DNA of 64,000 nt from an uncultured Bacilli bacterium (GTDB lineage Bacteria; Bacillota_I; Bacilli_A; RF39; UBA660), in assembly GCA_910583685.1 (NCBI GenBank), contig CAJTXY010000001.1, forward strand, positions 20,439 through 84,438. Reading direction: 5' to 3'. Numbering within the stretch: position 1 is the stretch's first letter; each line of letters opens with the position of its first letter. Made by a program: the position numbers and the translations under genes. The notes under the pieces were generated by a model. It saw only the letters and a program-made list of their open reading frames with translations, ran no database searches and had not been told where the DNA came from. Below, piece after piece: positions 43,991 to 52,116 of this stretch.

Positions 43991-44210
43991 TAGTGCCTCC
44001 TTGATTTAATATATTTAGTATGGTCTGTGTATTGTTATGAAACATTTCACTGGCACGTCTTATTATATCTTTGATGTCATTTTCTTTCACTTGCTCTAGA
44101 CAATTACTTAATTTTTTATAGGCAGAAAGGTTCCAGTTGAACATATCTGATAAATAGTCTAAGTCTTTTCCTGTAATGATATTTGGTACTTCGTTATAAC
44201 TTTCTTGCAT
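43983..44210 (-). CDS. Small CotF-like partner protein
   Basis: 75 residues. TGKDLDYLSDMFNWNLSAYK and a second helix (IIRRASEMFHNNTQTILNIL) give a shorter version of the CotF-like two-helix pattern, as in paired small coat proteins. The start at 44210 has AAAGGAG six bases upstream; the longer frame lacks one. It is cotranslated with the 105-residue CotF-like protein, so the two may form a hetero-oligomer. Confidence 0.65.
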   Translation of the reverse strand: MQESYNEVPNIITGKDLDYLSDMFNWNLSAYKKLSNCLEQVKENDIKDIIRRASEMFHNNTQTILNILNQGGTNE

Positions 44211-44291
44211 AAATTCATCTCCTTTATTTTTATTATGCCTCAGAAAGTATTTATTCATACAAAAAAGAACCAACAATGCTAGTTCTTATTT

Positions 44292-45140
44292 CTAAATTAC
44301 TTGAATGATAAAATATACAACGACTGCTAATATGGCCAGTAATAATAATATTAATACTACTTTTATTGGTGTTGAAATTTTTCTTCTATATTCATCTTCT
44401 TCATCGTCAAGACCGAAATCTTTGTCCGATAAGTCCATTGATCTTGTATAGAACGATTTATCCATATCATCTAATTCACTGTTTTTTTCTTCTTTTGCTT
44501 TTTCAAGAGGATCTTTATCTACAATTTCTTTACTTAAATTTATATCTTCTAACTTTACGCGATCAGTGGCACTTGTTGCCATTAAATCACTTAATAGATC
44601 AACGCTCGTTGCCTTGTCAATCTCCCCACATAAGGTTTTAGAAGTAATCGTATCAATTAGATCTCTTAATTCTTCAGGATCTGGTTTTGTGCTCTTTTGT
44701 TTTTCCATACGATACTTTTCTAATTCTTCAGGATCTAGACTGGCTAATATATTATAATTTGTATTTTTTAATTTTCTTTTCTTTTCCAATTCATCTTTTT
44801 CTTCACGATGTTCTCTTGCTTCTTTTAATACACTATTAATATCATACACTCTATTCTCGTGGTCTTGATATAAATAGTTAAATTCATCTAACTCTCTTTT
44901 AACCTTTGGTTTTTCGAGAAGTTCACTGTAATCTTTAATTTGATGATACCCTTCTCTAGTTCGATAGCTTTTTGTTGCAGCATCTAAGTCGATGGCATTA
45001 GCGTTACTAACATCAGTAAAATTTGTATACTTTGTATTTCTTCCAAGATCTTGATATAACTGTTGATTTTTATCTGATCTCGATGTTCTTATATCTTGTG
45101 TTGTTTCTTCTTGATGGTAGCGTTCCATTCTACTGCGCAT
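44292..45140 (-). CDS. Tail-anchored membrane protein of unknown function
   Basis: 282 residues. The first ~250 residues are very charged and probably largely helical or disordered (DELEKKRKLKN, EELEKYRMEKQ), with no signal sequence. One hydrophobic segment at the very end (VVLILLLLAILAVVVYFII) anchors it with the bulk in the cytoplasm. No family is recognised. The layout recalls membrane-linked scaffold proteins. AAGGTGA precedes the ATG. Confidence 0.65.
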   Translation of the reverse strand: MRSRMERYHQEETTQDIRTSRSDKNQQLYQDLGRNTKYTNFTDVSNANAIDLDAATKSYRTREGYHQIKDYSELLEKPKVKRELDEFNYLYQDHENRVYDINSVLKEAREHREEKDELEKKRKLKNTNYNILASLDPEELEKYRMEKQKSTKPDPEELRDLIDTITSKTLCGEIDKATSVDLLSDLMATSATDRVKLEDINLSKEIVDKDPLEKAKEEKNSELDDMDKSFYTRSMDLSDKDFGLDDEEDEYRRKISTPIKVVLILLLLAILAVVVYFIIQVI

Positions 45141-45208
45141 ATCTTCACCTTCTTACTATTTCCATTCTATCATAAGCTTTCTTAAAACAAAAGAAGTATA
45201 AGTTTTTC

Positions 45209-45237
45209 TTTACGTAAACATAGAATATTAGTATAAT
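45209..45237 (+). promoter_or_regulatory. Sigma-A promoter of the ferredoxin gene
   Basis: TTTACG (45209-45214), 17-base spacer and TATAAT (45232-45237), 22 bases before the ATG. Confidence 0.7.
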
Positions 45238-45259
45238 AGAATTGTAAAGGAGAAAAATT

Positions 45260-45448
45260 ATGAAAGTAAATGTTAATAAAGATGCTTGTATTGGTTGTGG
45301 GGCTTGTGCTGCCATCTGTCCTGATGTTTTCGAAATGGATGATGCGGGACTATCTACTGTTATTACAGAAGAAGTGCATTCTTCTTTAGTAGATGATGCA
45401 AAGGAAGCAATTGAGTCTTGCCCAACAAGTGCAATTGTTGAAGAATAA
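45260..45448 (+). CDS. fer: Ferredoxin, single [4Fe-4S] type
   Basis: 62 residues. The cluster loop CIGCGACAAICPDVF (C-x2-C-x2-C plus a further Cys) and a distal SCPTSAI give the ligands of a short monocluster ferredoxin. It is a small soluble electron carrier. AAAGGAG precedes the ATG and a strong terminator follows. A long frame on the opposite strand is only its mirror. Confidence 0.92.
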   Translation: MKVNVNKDACIGCGACAAICPDVFEMDDAGLSTVITEEVHSSLVDDAKEAIESCPTSAIVEE

Positions 45449-45480
45449 AAAGATGGTGTCAATATAGACATCATCTTTTT
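45448..45480. terminator. Bidirectional terminator between fer and rluB
   Basis: Stem AAAAGATGGTGTC/GACATCATCTTTT (45448-45460 and 45467-45479, one G-U pair) with a six-base loop. Confidence 0.9.
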
Positions 45481-46187
45481 TCTAGGCTATATATAATTTG
45501 AACTTCTTTTGGTGTTAATCTTCTATACTCCCCGCTTTTCAAGTTGTCTATCGTAAAGATTCCAATGCGTTTTCTTTTTAATTTCAATACTTCATACCCA
45601 ACTGCGGCAAACATATTTTTCACTTGATGGTTGTGACCTTCATGAATCGTTAATTCTACTATTGATGTATTGGTAGTAGCATCGCTTTTTCGTAGTTTCA
45701 CTTTAGATGCTTGCATTTTTCTACCCTCTACAATCATTCCCTCTTTTAGTTTTTTAATACTGTCTCCCTTTATTAAGCCTCTGATTTTAGCAATATAAAC
45801 TTTATCAATTTCATATTGAGGATGCATTATGATATTAGCGAATGTCCCATCATTGGTTAATAAAATAGCACCCGTTGTATCATAGTCTAGCCGTCCTACT
45901 GGGTAAATTCTAGTTTCTGTCTCAATTAAGTCTACTACTGTTTTTCTTTTTTTATCATCTTCTACAGAAGAAATGACACCTCTTGGTTTATTTAATAAAA
46001 AATATACGTGATCTTTTTTACTAATTAGAATATCGTCTACTTCAACTTTATCTTTTGTCGATACTTTTACTCCCAGTTCTTTGACCTTAATTCCATTTAC
46101 CTTTACTCTTCCTTCTTGGATCATTACTTCGGCTTTTCTACGCGATGTTATGCCACTATTTGCAATTACTTTTTGAAGTCGTTCCAC
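45471..46187 (-). CDS. rluB: RluB/RsuA-family 23S rRNA pseudouridine synthase
   Basis: 238 residues from GTG (GAGGTGAT upstream). N-terminal S4 RNA-binding domain (LQKVIANSGITSRRKAEVMI) then the catalytic GRLDYDTTGAILLTNDG with its Asp near residue 105 and GRNHQVK-type EGHNHQVKNMFAA near 200. Modifies a uridine in the 23S peptidyl-transferase region. The family's usual neighbours (scpAB) are not here. Confidence 0.93.
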   Translation of the reverse strand: MERLQKVIANSGITSRRKAEVMIQEGRVKVNGIKVKELGVKVSTKDKVEVDDILISKKDHVYFLLNKPRGVISSVEDDKKRKTVVDLIETETRIYPVGRLDYDTTGAILLTNDGTFANIIMHPQYEIDKVYIAKIRGLIKGDSIKKLKEGMIVEGRKMQASKVKLRKSDATTNTSIVELTIHEGHNHQVKNMFAAVGYEVLKLKRKRIGIFTIDNLKSGEYRRLTPKEVQIIYSLEKR

Positions 46188-46236
46188 TTTATCACCTCTA
46201 TTTTTATTCTATCTTAATATGTTGAAAAAGGAAATC

Positions 46237-48363
46237 CTATTTTTTCCTCTTTACAAAAGAAAATTCATTATTTCCGTTTAAGATATTTCTTACAGCTACT
46301 AGCTCTTCTATTTGTCTTTCATCGTCTGTTGGTAAAACCATCTCTTCCACACTACCATCTTTTTTAATTGCGATATACCAATCTTGTCCTTTATAGACCT
46401 CTTCATATTCAAAGAGGTAAGCGTTATCAAAGTTGTTTTCTCTTTCCAATCTTTTATGCTCTTTTTTATCCATTATTACTTTTAAGGCTCTTATCTTATT
46501 AATATCTTCCATCGATAAGTCTTCTTTTGTTGAGATTTTATCTCTTGTTTGTCTATAAAGCATCGTTGGAGTATTTTCTTCTAAAACCATTCTGTTTTCA
46601 TTTCCACCAATTAGATAATTACTAGCTAACCAATCAACGTGTGGGAGAGAGTCTATAATTTTAGGGTTCATTACCAAGGTATAATCTTCTAAATCAATTC
46701 TGGCATCTTTTGTTAAAAAGACATAGTCAATTTTGTCACCTGCCTTTTGTGCTTTTAATAACAGTTCATTAGAAATTTGTGATAAAAATTCTTTTTTATA
46801 AAGATCCTGATATAGGCCACTTTCTCCAATAATGGATGAGCATACTATATAATTGCCTTTCCTGAAAAAAAGCATACGAGCAATAAATTCTCCTTTTATT
46901 CCTTTTATCATTAAAACATCTGCATTTTTCTTTGTTAGTGTTTCTGTAAATGCCTCTTTTCCTTCTCCACCTGGTCCAAGGCAACTATAACTACAATTAC
47001 ATCCCATTAAAAGACGCATTATGTCATACATATTTCCACTTTCATATGTATACTCTTGGTAAGTTCCCAAAAGAGGTGGAATTTCCTTTTTTGTCGTCTT
47101 TAGCATTTCTAGATAGATATCTACGTATTCTTTTGGATCATTACTTTTCTTTGCTTTATTATAACATAATATTTTTTCTATAGTCTCTTCTCCTAAAATG
47201 CTTCTTATTTCTTCTGTGGTATGACTATAAATTGTAGATAACTTTAATACCTGATGAAATCTACTTAAAATACTTTTAAGGCTCCCATCAAAATTAGGGT
47301 TCTCTTCTTTTAGGCGTTTTATAATCTGGTTTGAATATTTAAGTATATTCATCATCTCTCTTGTTTTAAATTCCTCTACTAAATTAACAATGGGTAGTAG
47401 TTCTAACCATACTTGACTGCTTTCTTCTTCAAAAATTTCTAGGCCTGTATTTTCCTTTTTACATAATGTTAAAAGCTCTTGTAAATTTTTTTGATACCAT
47501 AAATTATCACCAATTAATAAATGGTTATAGTTATACTCTATTTTTTCTCTAAGAAGCTCTTCCTTTAACGTAAGACGTTCAGCAATTATTGGCAGCATTT
47601 TTTTATTGTACTCATTTCTAATTTCTTTTACTTCGTTTTCTGATAGAAAAAGATTACAACTTTCTTCTATATGTTCCTTTGTAAGTTTTCCTGTAAAGAA
47701 TAACTTTCCTACATCAAAAAGTATCTCTTCTGGTAAATCAGATATGTTCTTTTTTAAATGCTTTTTACTTATTACTTGTTTTGATACTTCTTCTATTATT
47801 TTTATAATATCTTTAGTAGTTAATCCGAAGTCCTCCTGCTTTTTCTCTTGAAATAAAGCATTCATCTGTTTTAAGGCCATAGTTCTTTTTCGCTTTGCCT
47901 CTTGTTTGGGTGTTAGTCGAAGTGTTTGTTTCAAATCCGCTTTTATGCCTGCTTTTTCCCATCTACAAAATTCATCCTGTTGTTTATTTAGAATTTCATT
48001 AAAAAATGGGGTCGTTAATTCTTTCGATAATGTTTTATATTTCCTATAAAACATATAGAACTGAGCTAGAGTTTGTTTATAATAAGGCAATTCCTCTTTT
48101 TTATTTGTCGCCTTATATATTTGAATGGCCAGTTTTTCAATTTTCTCTTTCTCATTAAATCTATTCATCGCTTCAAAAGTGGCAAGAGTCGTATCACAAA
48201 GGTAGGCAATAGATGCAAAACGTTTATTTTCACTATTATTTTTATAACGTAGTAAAACACAGGCGTCCATTATTTTATCGAGCATATAAAAATAATACTC
48301 TTGAACATCTGCATTTTCTTCCTCTATTTTCTTATTTACTAATTCTTCTAAAATACGAGTCAT
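46237..48363 (-). CDS. Large uncharacterised soluble protein
   Basis: 708 residues, no signal or membrane segment. The first ~440 residues are helical and charged (KKHLKKNISDLPEEI, LKRLKEENPNFDGS). From ~450 a different domain starts: MRLLMGCNCSYSCLGPGG with three Cys, then KNADVLMIKGIKGEFIARML, YIVCSSIIGESGLYQ and VFLTKDARIDLEDYTLV. No known family matches these from memory. The Cys cluster could bind metal or nucleotide. GGAG lies eight bases before the ATG. Confidence 0.6.
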   Translation of the reverse strand: MTRILEELVNKKIEEENADVQEYYFYMLDKIMDACVLLRYKNNSENKRFASIAYLCDTTLATFEAMNRFNEKEKIEKLAIQIYKATNKKEELPYYKQTLAQFYMFYRKYKTLSKELTTPFFNEILNKQQDEFCRWEKAGIKADLKQTLRLTPKQEAKRKRTMALKQMNALFQEKKQEDFGLTTKDIIKIIEEVSKQVISKKHLKKNISDLPEEILFDVGKLFFTGKLTKEHIEESCNLFLSENEVKEIRNEYNKKMLPIIAERLTLKEELLREKIEYNYNHLLIGDNLWYQKNLQELLTLCKKENTGLEIFEEESSQVWLELLPIVNLVEEFKTREMMNILKYSNQIIKRLKEENPNFDGSLKSILSRFHQVLKLSTIYSHTTEEIRSILGEETIEKILCYNKAKKSNDPKEYVDIYLEMLKTTKKEIPPLLGTYQEYTYESGNMYDIMRLLMGCNCSYSCLGPGGEGKEAFTETLTKKNADVLMIKGIKGEFIARMLFFRKGNYIVCSSIIGESGLYQDLYKKEFLSQISNELLLKAQKAGDKIDYVFLTKDARIDLEDYTLVMNPKIIDSLPHVDWLASNYLIGGNENRMVLEENTPTMLYRQTRDKISTKEDLSMEDINKIRALKVIMDKKEHKRLERENNFDNAYLFEYEEVYKGQDWYIAIKKDGSVEEMVLPTDDERQIEELVAVRNILNGNNEFSFVKRKK

Positions 48364-48469
48364 CCTTACCTCTCCTTTATTCTTTTACTTTTACACAGTT
48401 CGTTAAGTGTTCCCCATTATAATGGCCCGTGGTACCAACATCTGCAGTATTTTTAGAATACTACTTGCT

Positions 48470-48574
48470 TTATAGAATATTACTTTCTTTTCCTAAATCG
48501 TCATAATTTTTTCTATAGTATTCTAGTTCTTCCTCTGAGATATCAAGATTTGGTGGCAAACTTATACCCCTCAC
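48470..48574 (-). CDS. Possible 29-34-residue small protein
   Basis: A frame from GTG 48574 (or TTG 48559) ends at 48470-48472 and encodes PPNLDISEEELEYYRKNYDD, followed by LGKES. AAGGAG lies just upstream of the GTG. The composition (Glu/Tyr-rich helix, no codon oddities) looks like real coding. No family is recognised. It lies in the 48364-48679 gap that also holds the repeat-like GGTACC region. It would be the only gene between the 708-residue protein and the plus-strand coat-like gene. Confidence 0.35.
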   Translation of the reverse strand: MRGISLPPNLDISEEELEYYRKNYDDLGKESNIL

Positions 48575-48679
48575 TCCTTAGTGGCATATTATAACATAAA
48601 ATGCTTTCAGACAAAAGGAAAATTTTTATTGTCACTTCTTTCCTACTCCACATAAACTACTAGTAAAGGAGTGTTTTTT

Positions 48680-48940
48680 ATGTATCGCAATGATTTTGGA
48701 ATGGGAACTAGTCCTAATTATACAACCTATGGAAATCCTGTTAGTTATGGCAACTCTATGAATCAAAATGATGATCGTTTCTTATTTCCGTTTTTAGTAG
48801 GCGGTGTGGCAGGTGGTGCTTTAGGTTATGGTATTGCTAATAATCAGAACAACAATAATCCTCAAGTATTCTATCCATATCCACCTGCACCAATGTATCC
48901 TATGTATGGACCACAGCCATATCCAATTTATTATTCATAA
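48680..48940 (+). CDS. Small Gly/Asn/Tyr/Pro-rich protein, possible coat component
   Basis: 86 residues. Tyr/Asn/Gly-rich start (MYRNDFGMGTSPNYTTYGN), a short hydrophobic glycine stretch (FLVGGVAGGALGYGIA) near residue 40-55, and an end of Pro/Tyr repeats (YPYPPAPMYPMYGPQ). No family is recognised; such low-complexity Tyr-rich proteins are common in spore coats and surface layers. AAGGAG lies eight bases before the ATG. The KinB-like gene is convergent with it. Confidence 0.6.
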   Translation: MYRNDFGMGTSPNYTTYGNPVSYGNSMNQNDDRFLFPFLVGGVAGGALGYGIANNQNNNNPQVFYPYPPAPMYPMYGPQPYPIYYS

Positions 48941-48968
48941 AAAAGAAAGTTCGGTTGAGCTTTCTTTT
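48941..48968. terminator. Bidirectional terminator between the Gly/Tyr-rich and KinB-like genes
   Basis: Stem AAAAGAAAG/CTTTCTTTT (48941-48949 and 48960-48968) with a ten-base loop, flanked by A and T. Confidence 0.7.
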
Positions 48969-50210
48969 TTATATAGGGAGTGTAATTGTAACAGTGGTAC
49001 CACGGCCTTCTGTTGATGTATATTTTAGTTTTCCATTATGTAGTTCTATAATTTCTTTAGAAAGACTAACACCAAGACCTGTACCTTTTTCCTTTGTTGT
49101 GTAAAACATTTCATCTACCCTTTTTAAAGTAGCGGCAGACATTCCAATACCATTATCTTTTATTTGAATAGCAACTGTATTGTTTTCTTCTATGATCTCA
49201 ATCCAGACTTTTGACTTTCGTCTTGGACTTTTTGCTTCAATGGCATTTTTTAAAATATTTACTAATACTTGTTTCATTCTATTATAATCTAACAGTACAT
49301 ATAGCTCATCATCTGGTATTTTAAACTCCGTTTCAATTTTATTTTTCTTAAAAAGTGGAGTTAAGGCACTACTAATCTCGTCTAATAATAAATATAAGTC
49401 AACTTCTTCTTTATCAATTTTAACCTTTGTACATGATAGGAAATCATCCATTAATACCAAGGTTCTTCCAATTTCATCTTTCACGATTTTTGTATAGCGT
49501 TCTACAGTTTTACTGTCATTATAGTCCATCATATCTAAATAACCTTTACAAACCGCAATTGGATTTTTTATTTCGTGAGTAATTTTAAATAAAGATGCTC
49601 GCACTCTCTTTTCTTTTTCCAACTCGTTTATGGTGGCATTTAAGTCCATAATCTCCTCACCTTTTTGCAAGAAGTATAAAATAAAGTAAGAAATTATGAT
49701 GAAAATTATTAAAATGGAAAATACATAGAAAGCATTGTGGAAGGGAGCGATATTCGGCCTTACAAAAAGATTTACCTCTAGCGAGATCATAAATGCTTTA
49801 ACTAGTACAAAATAATTAATAATATGAGGTGGGGTTAGCCGTTTGTGAATAACATAGTTATAAAGTACAAAATAAATAAAATACTCTACGAATAAAACAA
49901 ACAATGAAATCTTTAGAATCTGATAACAGTAAAAAATACAGATACCTGATAGTAAAATGGATGAGGAATAATTCTTTTTTAAATAACAAAGTAACAGCGG
50001 AATATTTAAAAGTACAAGCGGAATGATATGATCAAAATCAATTCCATATCGAATAATAAAATAAACAGAAGAAAAAACTGCTAAGTCTAAAAATATCGTT
50101 TTCTCTTCTAAATCCATATTGCGAATATAGGCAATATAAACTAAATAAAGTGCTATTGGAAATAATAAATATATAGTGTTTGCTATAATAGTTTCTAGAA
50201 TAATCGACAT
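48969..50210 (-). CDS. KinB-like membrane sensor histidine kinase
   Basis: 413 residues. Five to six N-terminal membrane segments (to ~185) without a large extracellular domain are followed by a short helical linker and the H box KITHEIKNPIAVCKGYLDMM near residue 215. The N box reads VNILKNAIEA near 315, and G boxes DNGIGMS and GTGLGVSL follow. The THEIKNPIAV.KGY form and polytopic start resemble KinB-type sporulation kinases that phosphorylate Spo0F/Spo0A. No response regulator is adjacent, as expected for a phosphorelay input. Its signal is unknown. Confidence 0.8.
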   Translation of the reverse strand: MSIILETIIANTIYLLFPIALYLVYIAYIRNMDLEEKTIFLDLAVFSSVYFIIRYGIDFDHIIPLVLLNIPLLLCYLKKNYSSSILLSGICIFYCYQILKISLFVLFVEYFIYFVLYNYVIHKRLTPPHIINYFVLVKAFMISLEVNLFVRPNIAPFHNAFYVFSILIIFIIISYFILYFLQKGEEIMDLNATINELEKEKRVRASLFKITHEIKNPIAVCKGYLDMMDYNDSKTVERYTKIVKDEIGRTLVLMDDFLSCTKVKIDKEEVDLYLLLDEISSALTPLFKKNKIETEFKIPDDELYVLLDYNRMKQVLVNILKNAIEAKSPRRKSKVWIEIIEENNTVAIQIKDNGIGMSAATLKRVDEMFYTTKEKGTGLGVSLSKEIIELHNGKLKYTSTEGRGTTVTITLPI

Positions 50211-50292
50211 ATTTCTACCTTCTTTCTGTATTCATTATAGAAAATAGTTTTGTCGAAAGATGTCGAAATATGAAAAAAAGTGACGAATTTTA

Positions 50293-50598
50293 TCACTTTA
50301 AGTCATCAATGTATTTTTTTAATTGTCTAGAGTCTGGTCCTAATATAATTTTTAATTGATTGTCTATTTCAACAATTCCTTTTGCTCCTAGCTTTTGAAT
50401 TCCCTCTTTATTTGCTTTACTAATATCTTTTAGGGTTGCTCGGAATCTCGATAGATTAATAGATGTTTCTATAATATTTTCCTTTCCTCCTAAATATTCA
50501 ACTAGTTTATTAAAATCGAGACCTGCATCTTTTTTGGTTGCTTTTAATATTGCTAGCAAAATAATTACTAATACTATAAATATAATTATATATTCCAT
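50293..50598 (-). CDS. Membrane-anchored EIIB-like protein without the phospho-cysteine
   Basis: 101 residues. A hydrophobic start (YIIIFIVLVIILLAILKA) followed by a segment aligning with the PTS glucose-type EIIB fold: LVEYLGGKENIIETSINLSR, LKDISKANKEGIQKLGAKGI, IILGPDSRQLKKYIDDL. The catalytic Cys of the (N/H)CATRLR motif is replaced (INLSRFR), so phosphotransfer is not expected. A regulatory or scaffold function is inferred. GGTGAT lies before the ATG at 50598. It is 82 bases from the KinB-like gene, same strand. Confidence 0.6.
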   Translation of the reverse strand: MEYIIIFIVLVIILLAILKATKKDAGLDFNKLVEYLGGKENIIETSINLSRFRATLKDISKANKEGIQKLGAKGIVEIDNQLKIILGPDSRQLKKYIDDLK

Positions 50599-50693
50599 TT
50601 TTATCACCATTATTATTATAACAAAAAGAGGAAAAAAAAGAAAGAAAAATCATCATTCCATTCTCATACTATCATTTATAAAAGGAGACTTAG

Positions 50694-50762
50694 ATGGTAA
50701 GGATCTATAGGCAGATTTTTTTATTAATTATACAAAAATCCTACATTTATAATAATTATTAA
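50694..50762 (+). CDS. Possible 22-residue peptide
   Basis: ATG with AAAGGAG six bases upstream, encoding MVRIYRQIFLLIIQKSYIYN and two further residues. It could be a leader peptide or a chance frame. Confidence 0.2.
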   Translation: MVRIYRQIFLLIIQKSYIYNNY

Positions 50763-50856
50763 CAAAAAAATACATATAATGAACTAGGTATTCATAAGGC
50801 ACAAAAGTGTTCCTCTAGAATATCTTATATTAGAAATAGATAGAGGAGAGATAAAA

Positions 50857-51255
50857 ATGAAAGAAAAAGATAATTCTTGCTGTCTTGCAAAAATACTCAG
50901 AGTAATTGACATTTTACAAAAAAATGCGAGTGATGATATCTGTGTAGAAGAAGGTTGTACAAAATCCTACTTGGGTGAACGTGGGAATATCTTATGCTAT
51001 AACACTCGTCCTATTACATTATACACAAAGACAAATGCACTATTTACATCTAGTTATGAATTAAATGGAACAACTGGTACTAGTAGTGTGTTTCGTGTAG
51101 AGAATGTAAGTGGATGTTGTGCAACGCTTAGAGTTTTAGCACCTAGTGAGGATCCTACTACCCCATATCAGAAAACAAGCAGTTTTGTAACTGTTAATTT
51201 GGCTTGTATGTGTGCACTGAAATGTCTAAGTGATATTAGACTTGATTGTATCTAG
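50857..51255 (+). CDS. CotY/CotZ-like cysteine-rich coat protein, first copy
   Basis: 132 residues, no signal peptide, 13 Cys. Pattern of the CotY/CotZ/ExsY family: CCLAKILRVIDILQ, CTKSYLG, NTRPITLYT, TSSVFRVENVSGCCATLRVL and CMCALKCLSDIRLDC. These proteins self-assemble by disulfide links in the outer crust or exosporium of spores. AGAGGAG precedes the ATG. The second copy follows 16 bases past its stop and reads in the same frame order, so they are an operon. A mother-cell-specific promoter is expected; none was identified with confidence. Confidence 0.88.
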   Translation: MKEKDNSCCLAKILRVIDILQKNASDDICVEEGCTKSYLGERGNILCYNTRPITLYTKTNALFTSSYELNGTTGTSSVFRVENVSGCCATLRVLAPSEDPTTPYQKTSSFVTVNLACMCALKCLSDIRLDCI

Positions 51256-51271
51256 AAAGGAGATTTTAGTT

Positions 51272-51685
51272 ATGTGTGAAAAAAGAGAAAATATAGAATC
51301 TTGTGAATGCTTACACAATATTTTAGAAACAATTGTAAAACTTCAAAGACATGATCATAAAAAGTGTTCTGCCACTGGTTGTGATAAGCCATACCTAGGA
51401 CCAGAACAAAATTTTATTTGTTATAATACTCGTCCAATCAGCTTATTTAATTGTTTTACAGGTAGTATGTGGTCTTTCCCATATACTGTAAATGGTTCTA
51501 CTGGTACTAGTAGTGTATTCCGTGTAGAAAGTTTAGATGATTGCTGCTGTACTTGTCGTGTGTTATACCCAACAGTAGAAAATGGTGTTACAACGTATAA
51601 TGCAACAGATGACTTTTTTACAATTAATTTAGATTGTGTAAGTGCTATCAAATGTTACGCTGATACTTTCATCGATCTTTGCTAA
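51272..51685 (+). CDS. CotY/CotZ-like cysteine-rich coat protein, second copy
   Basis: 137 residues, Cys-rich. Same plan as its neighbour: ECLHNILETIVKLQ, CDKPYLG, NTRPISLFN, TSSVFRVESLDDCCCTCRVL and a terminal CVSAIKCYADTFIDLC. About 40% visual identity with the first copy, so the duplication is not recent. The start at 51272 has AAAGGAGA eight bases upstream; a longer frame overlaps the first gene. Two related subunits may coassemble, as CotY and CotZ do. Confidence 0.88.
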   Translation: MCEKRENIESCECLHNILETIVKLQRHDHKKCSATGCDKPYLGPEQNFICYNTRPISLFNCFTGSMWSFPYTVNGSTGTSSVFRVESLDDCCCTCRVLYPTVENGVTTYNATDDFFTINLDCVSAIKCYADTFIDLC

Positions 51686-51716
51686 AAAAAAGAAATTGCA
51701 AAATGCAATTTTTTTT
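51686..51716. terminator. Terminator of the cotY/cotZ-like pair
   Basis: Stem AAATTGC/GCAATTT with a five-base loop and T run, usable on both strands. Confidence 0.75.
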
Positions 51717-52029
51717 ATGATCTTTTTTCAATACGAACAATATCATCTAGTATAATTACATCATTATCAAATGTGATAACTGTATTTTTTGATTTGGCAA
51801 TCAAACTGGTATTATAAACTTTATCTTTTGTATAAATAGAAAGAGGAATATTGAAAGAATATGTTGGCAAAGAAAAAATCTCATCAATGATATCTAAAAC
51901 ATCTTTTGGTTCTTCTTGGTTTTTATGCTCTACTTTTGATTGTTCACTACTTCGCCCATAATATACTTTTTTATTGTTATGAATCTCTTTTTCAATTGTA
52001 TTTTGATAAATTTTTGGTAATTTAGCCAT
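51715..52029 (-). CDS. Possible CotO-like coat protein
   Basis: 104 residues. Lys/Asn/Glu-rich first half (KVEHKNQEEPKDVLDIIDEI), then a small beta module (NIPLSIYTKDKVYNTSLIAK, NTVITFDNDVIILDDIVRIE). The order (disordered start and a C-terminal small beta barrel ending in (I/V)E-I) is like CotO, but the sequence match is weak and I do not claim it with confidence. AAGGAG precedes the ATG. It is convergent with the coat pair. Confidence 0.4.
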   Translation of the reverse strand: MAKLPKIYQNTIEKEIHNNKKVYYGRSSEQSKVEHKNQEEPKDVLDIIDEIFSLPTYSFNIPLSIYTKDKVYNTSLIAKSKNTVITFDNDVIILDDIVRIEKRS

Positions 52030-52116
52030 TTTTTCACTCCTTTTTATAATATTTTATGTTTTATGAAATAAAATTTGCTACTTTTTGATATAATATATTA
52101 CTGAAGGAGGAATTTT

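Noticed and set aside
45145..45474. 109-codon frame opposite the ferredoxin gene
   Set aside because: It mirrors a clear ferredoxin and its terminator and shows no protein-like pattern or ribosome site.
48405..48450. T-box-like GGTACCACGGG sequence with a CCATTATAATGG palindrome
   Set aside because: GGTACC is palindromic so strand is unclear; no stem I with specifier, no terminator with T run and no amino-acid-related gene follows.
50760..50800. CATATAAT as a possible sporulation sigma-E or sigma-K promoter of the cotY-like pair
   Set aside because: The -10-like box lacks a properly spaced -35 and falls short of the sigma-K consensus; not enough to call.
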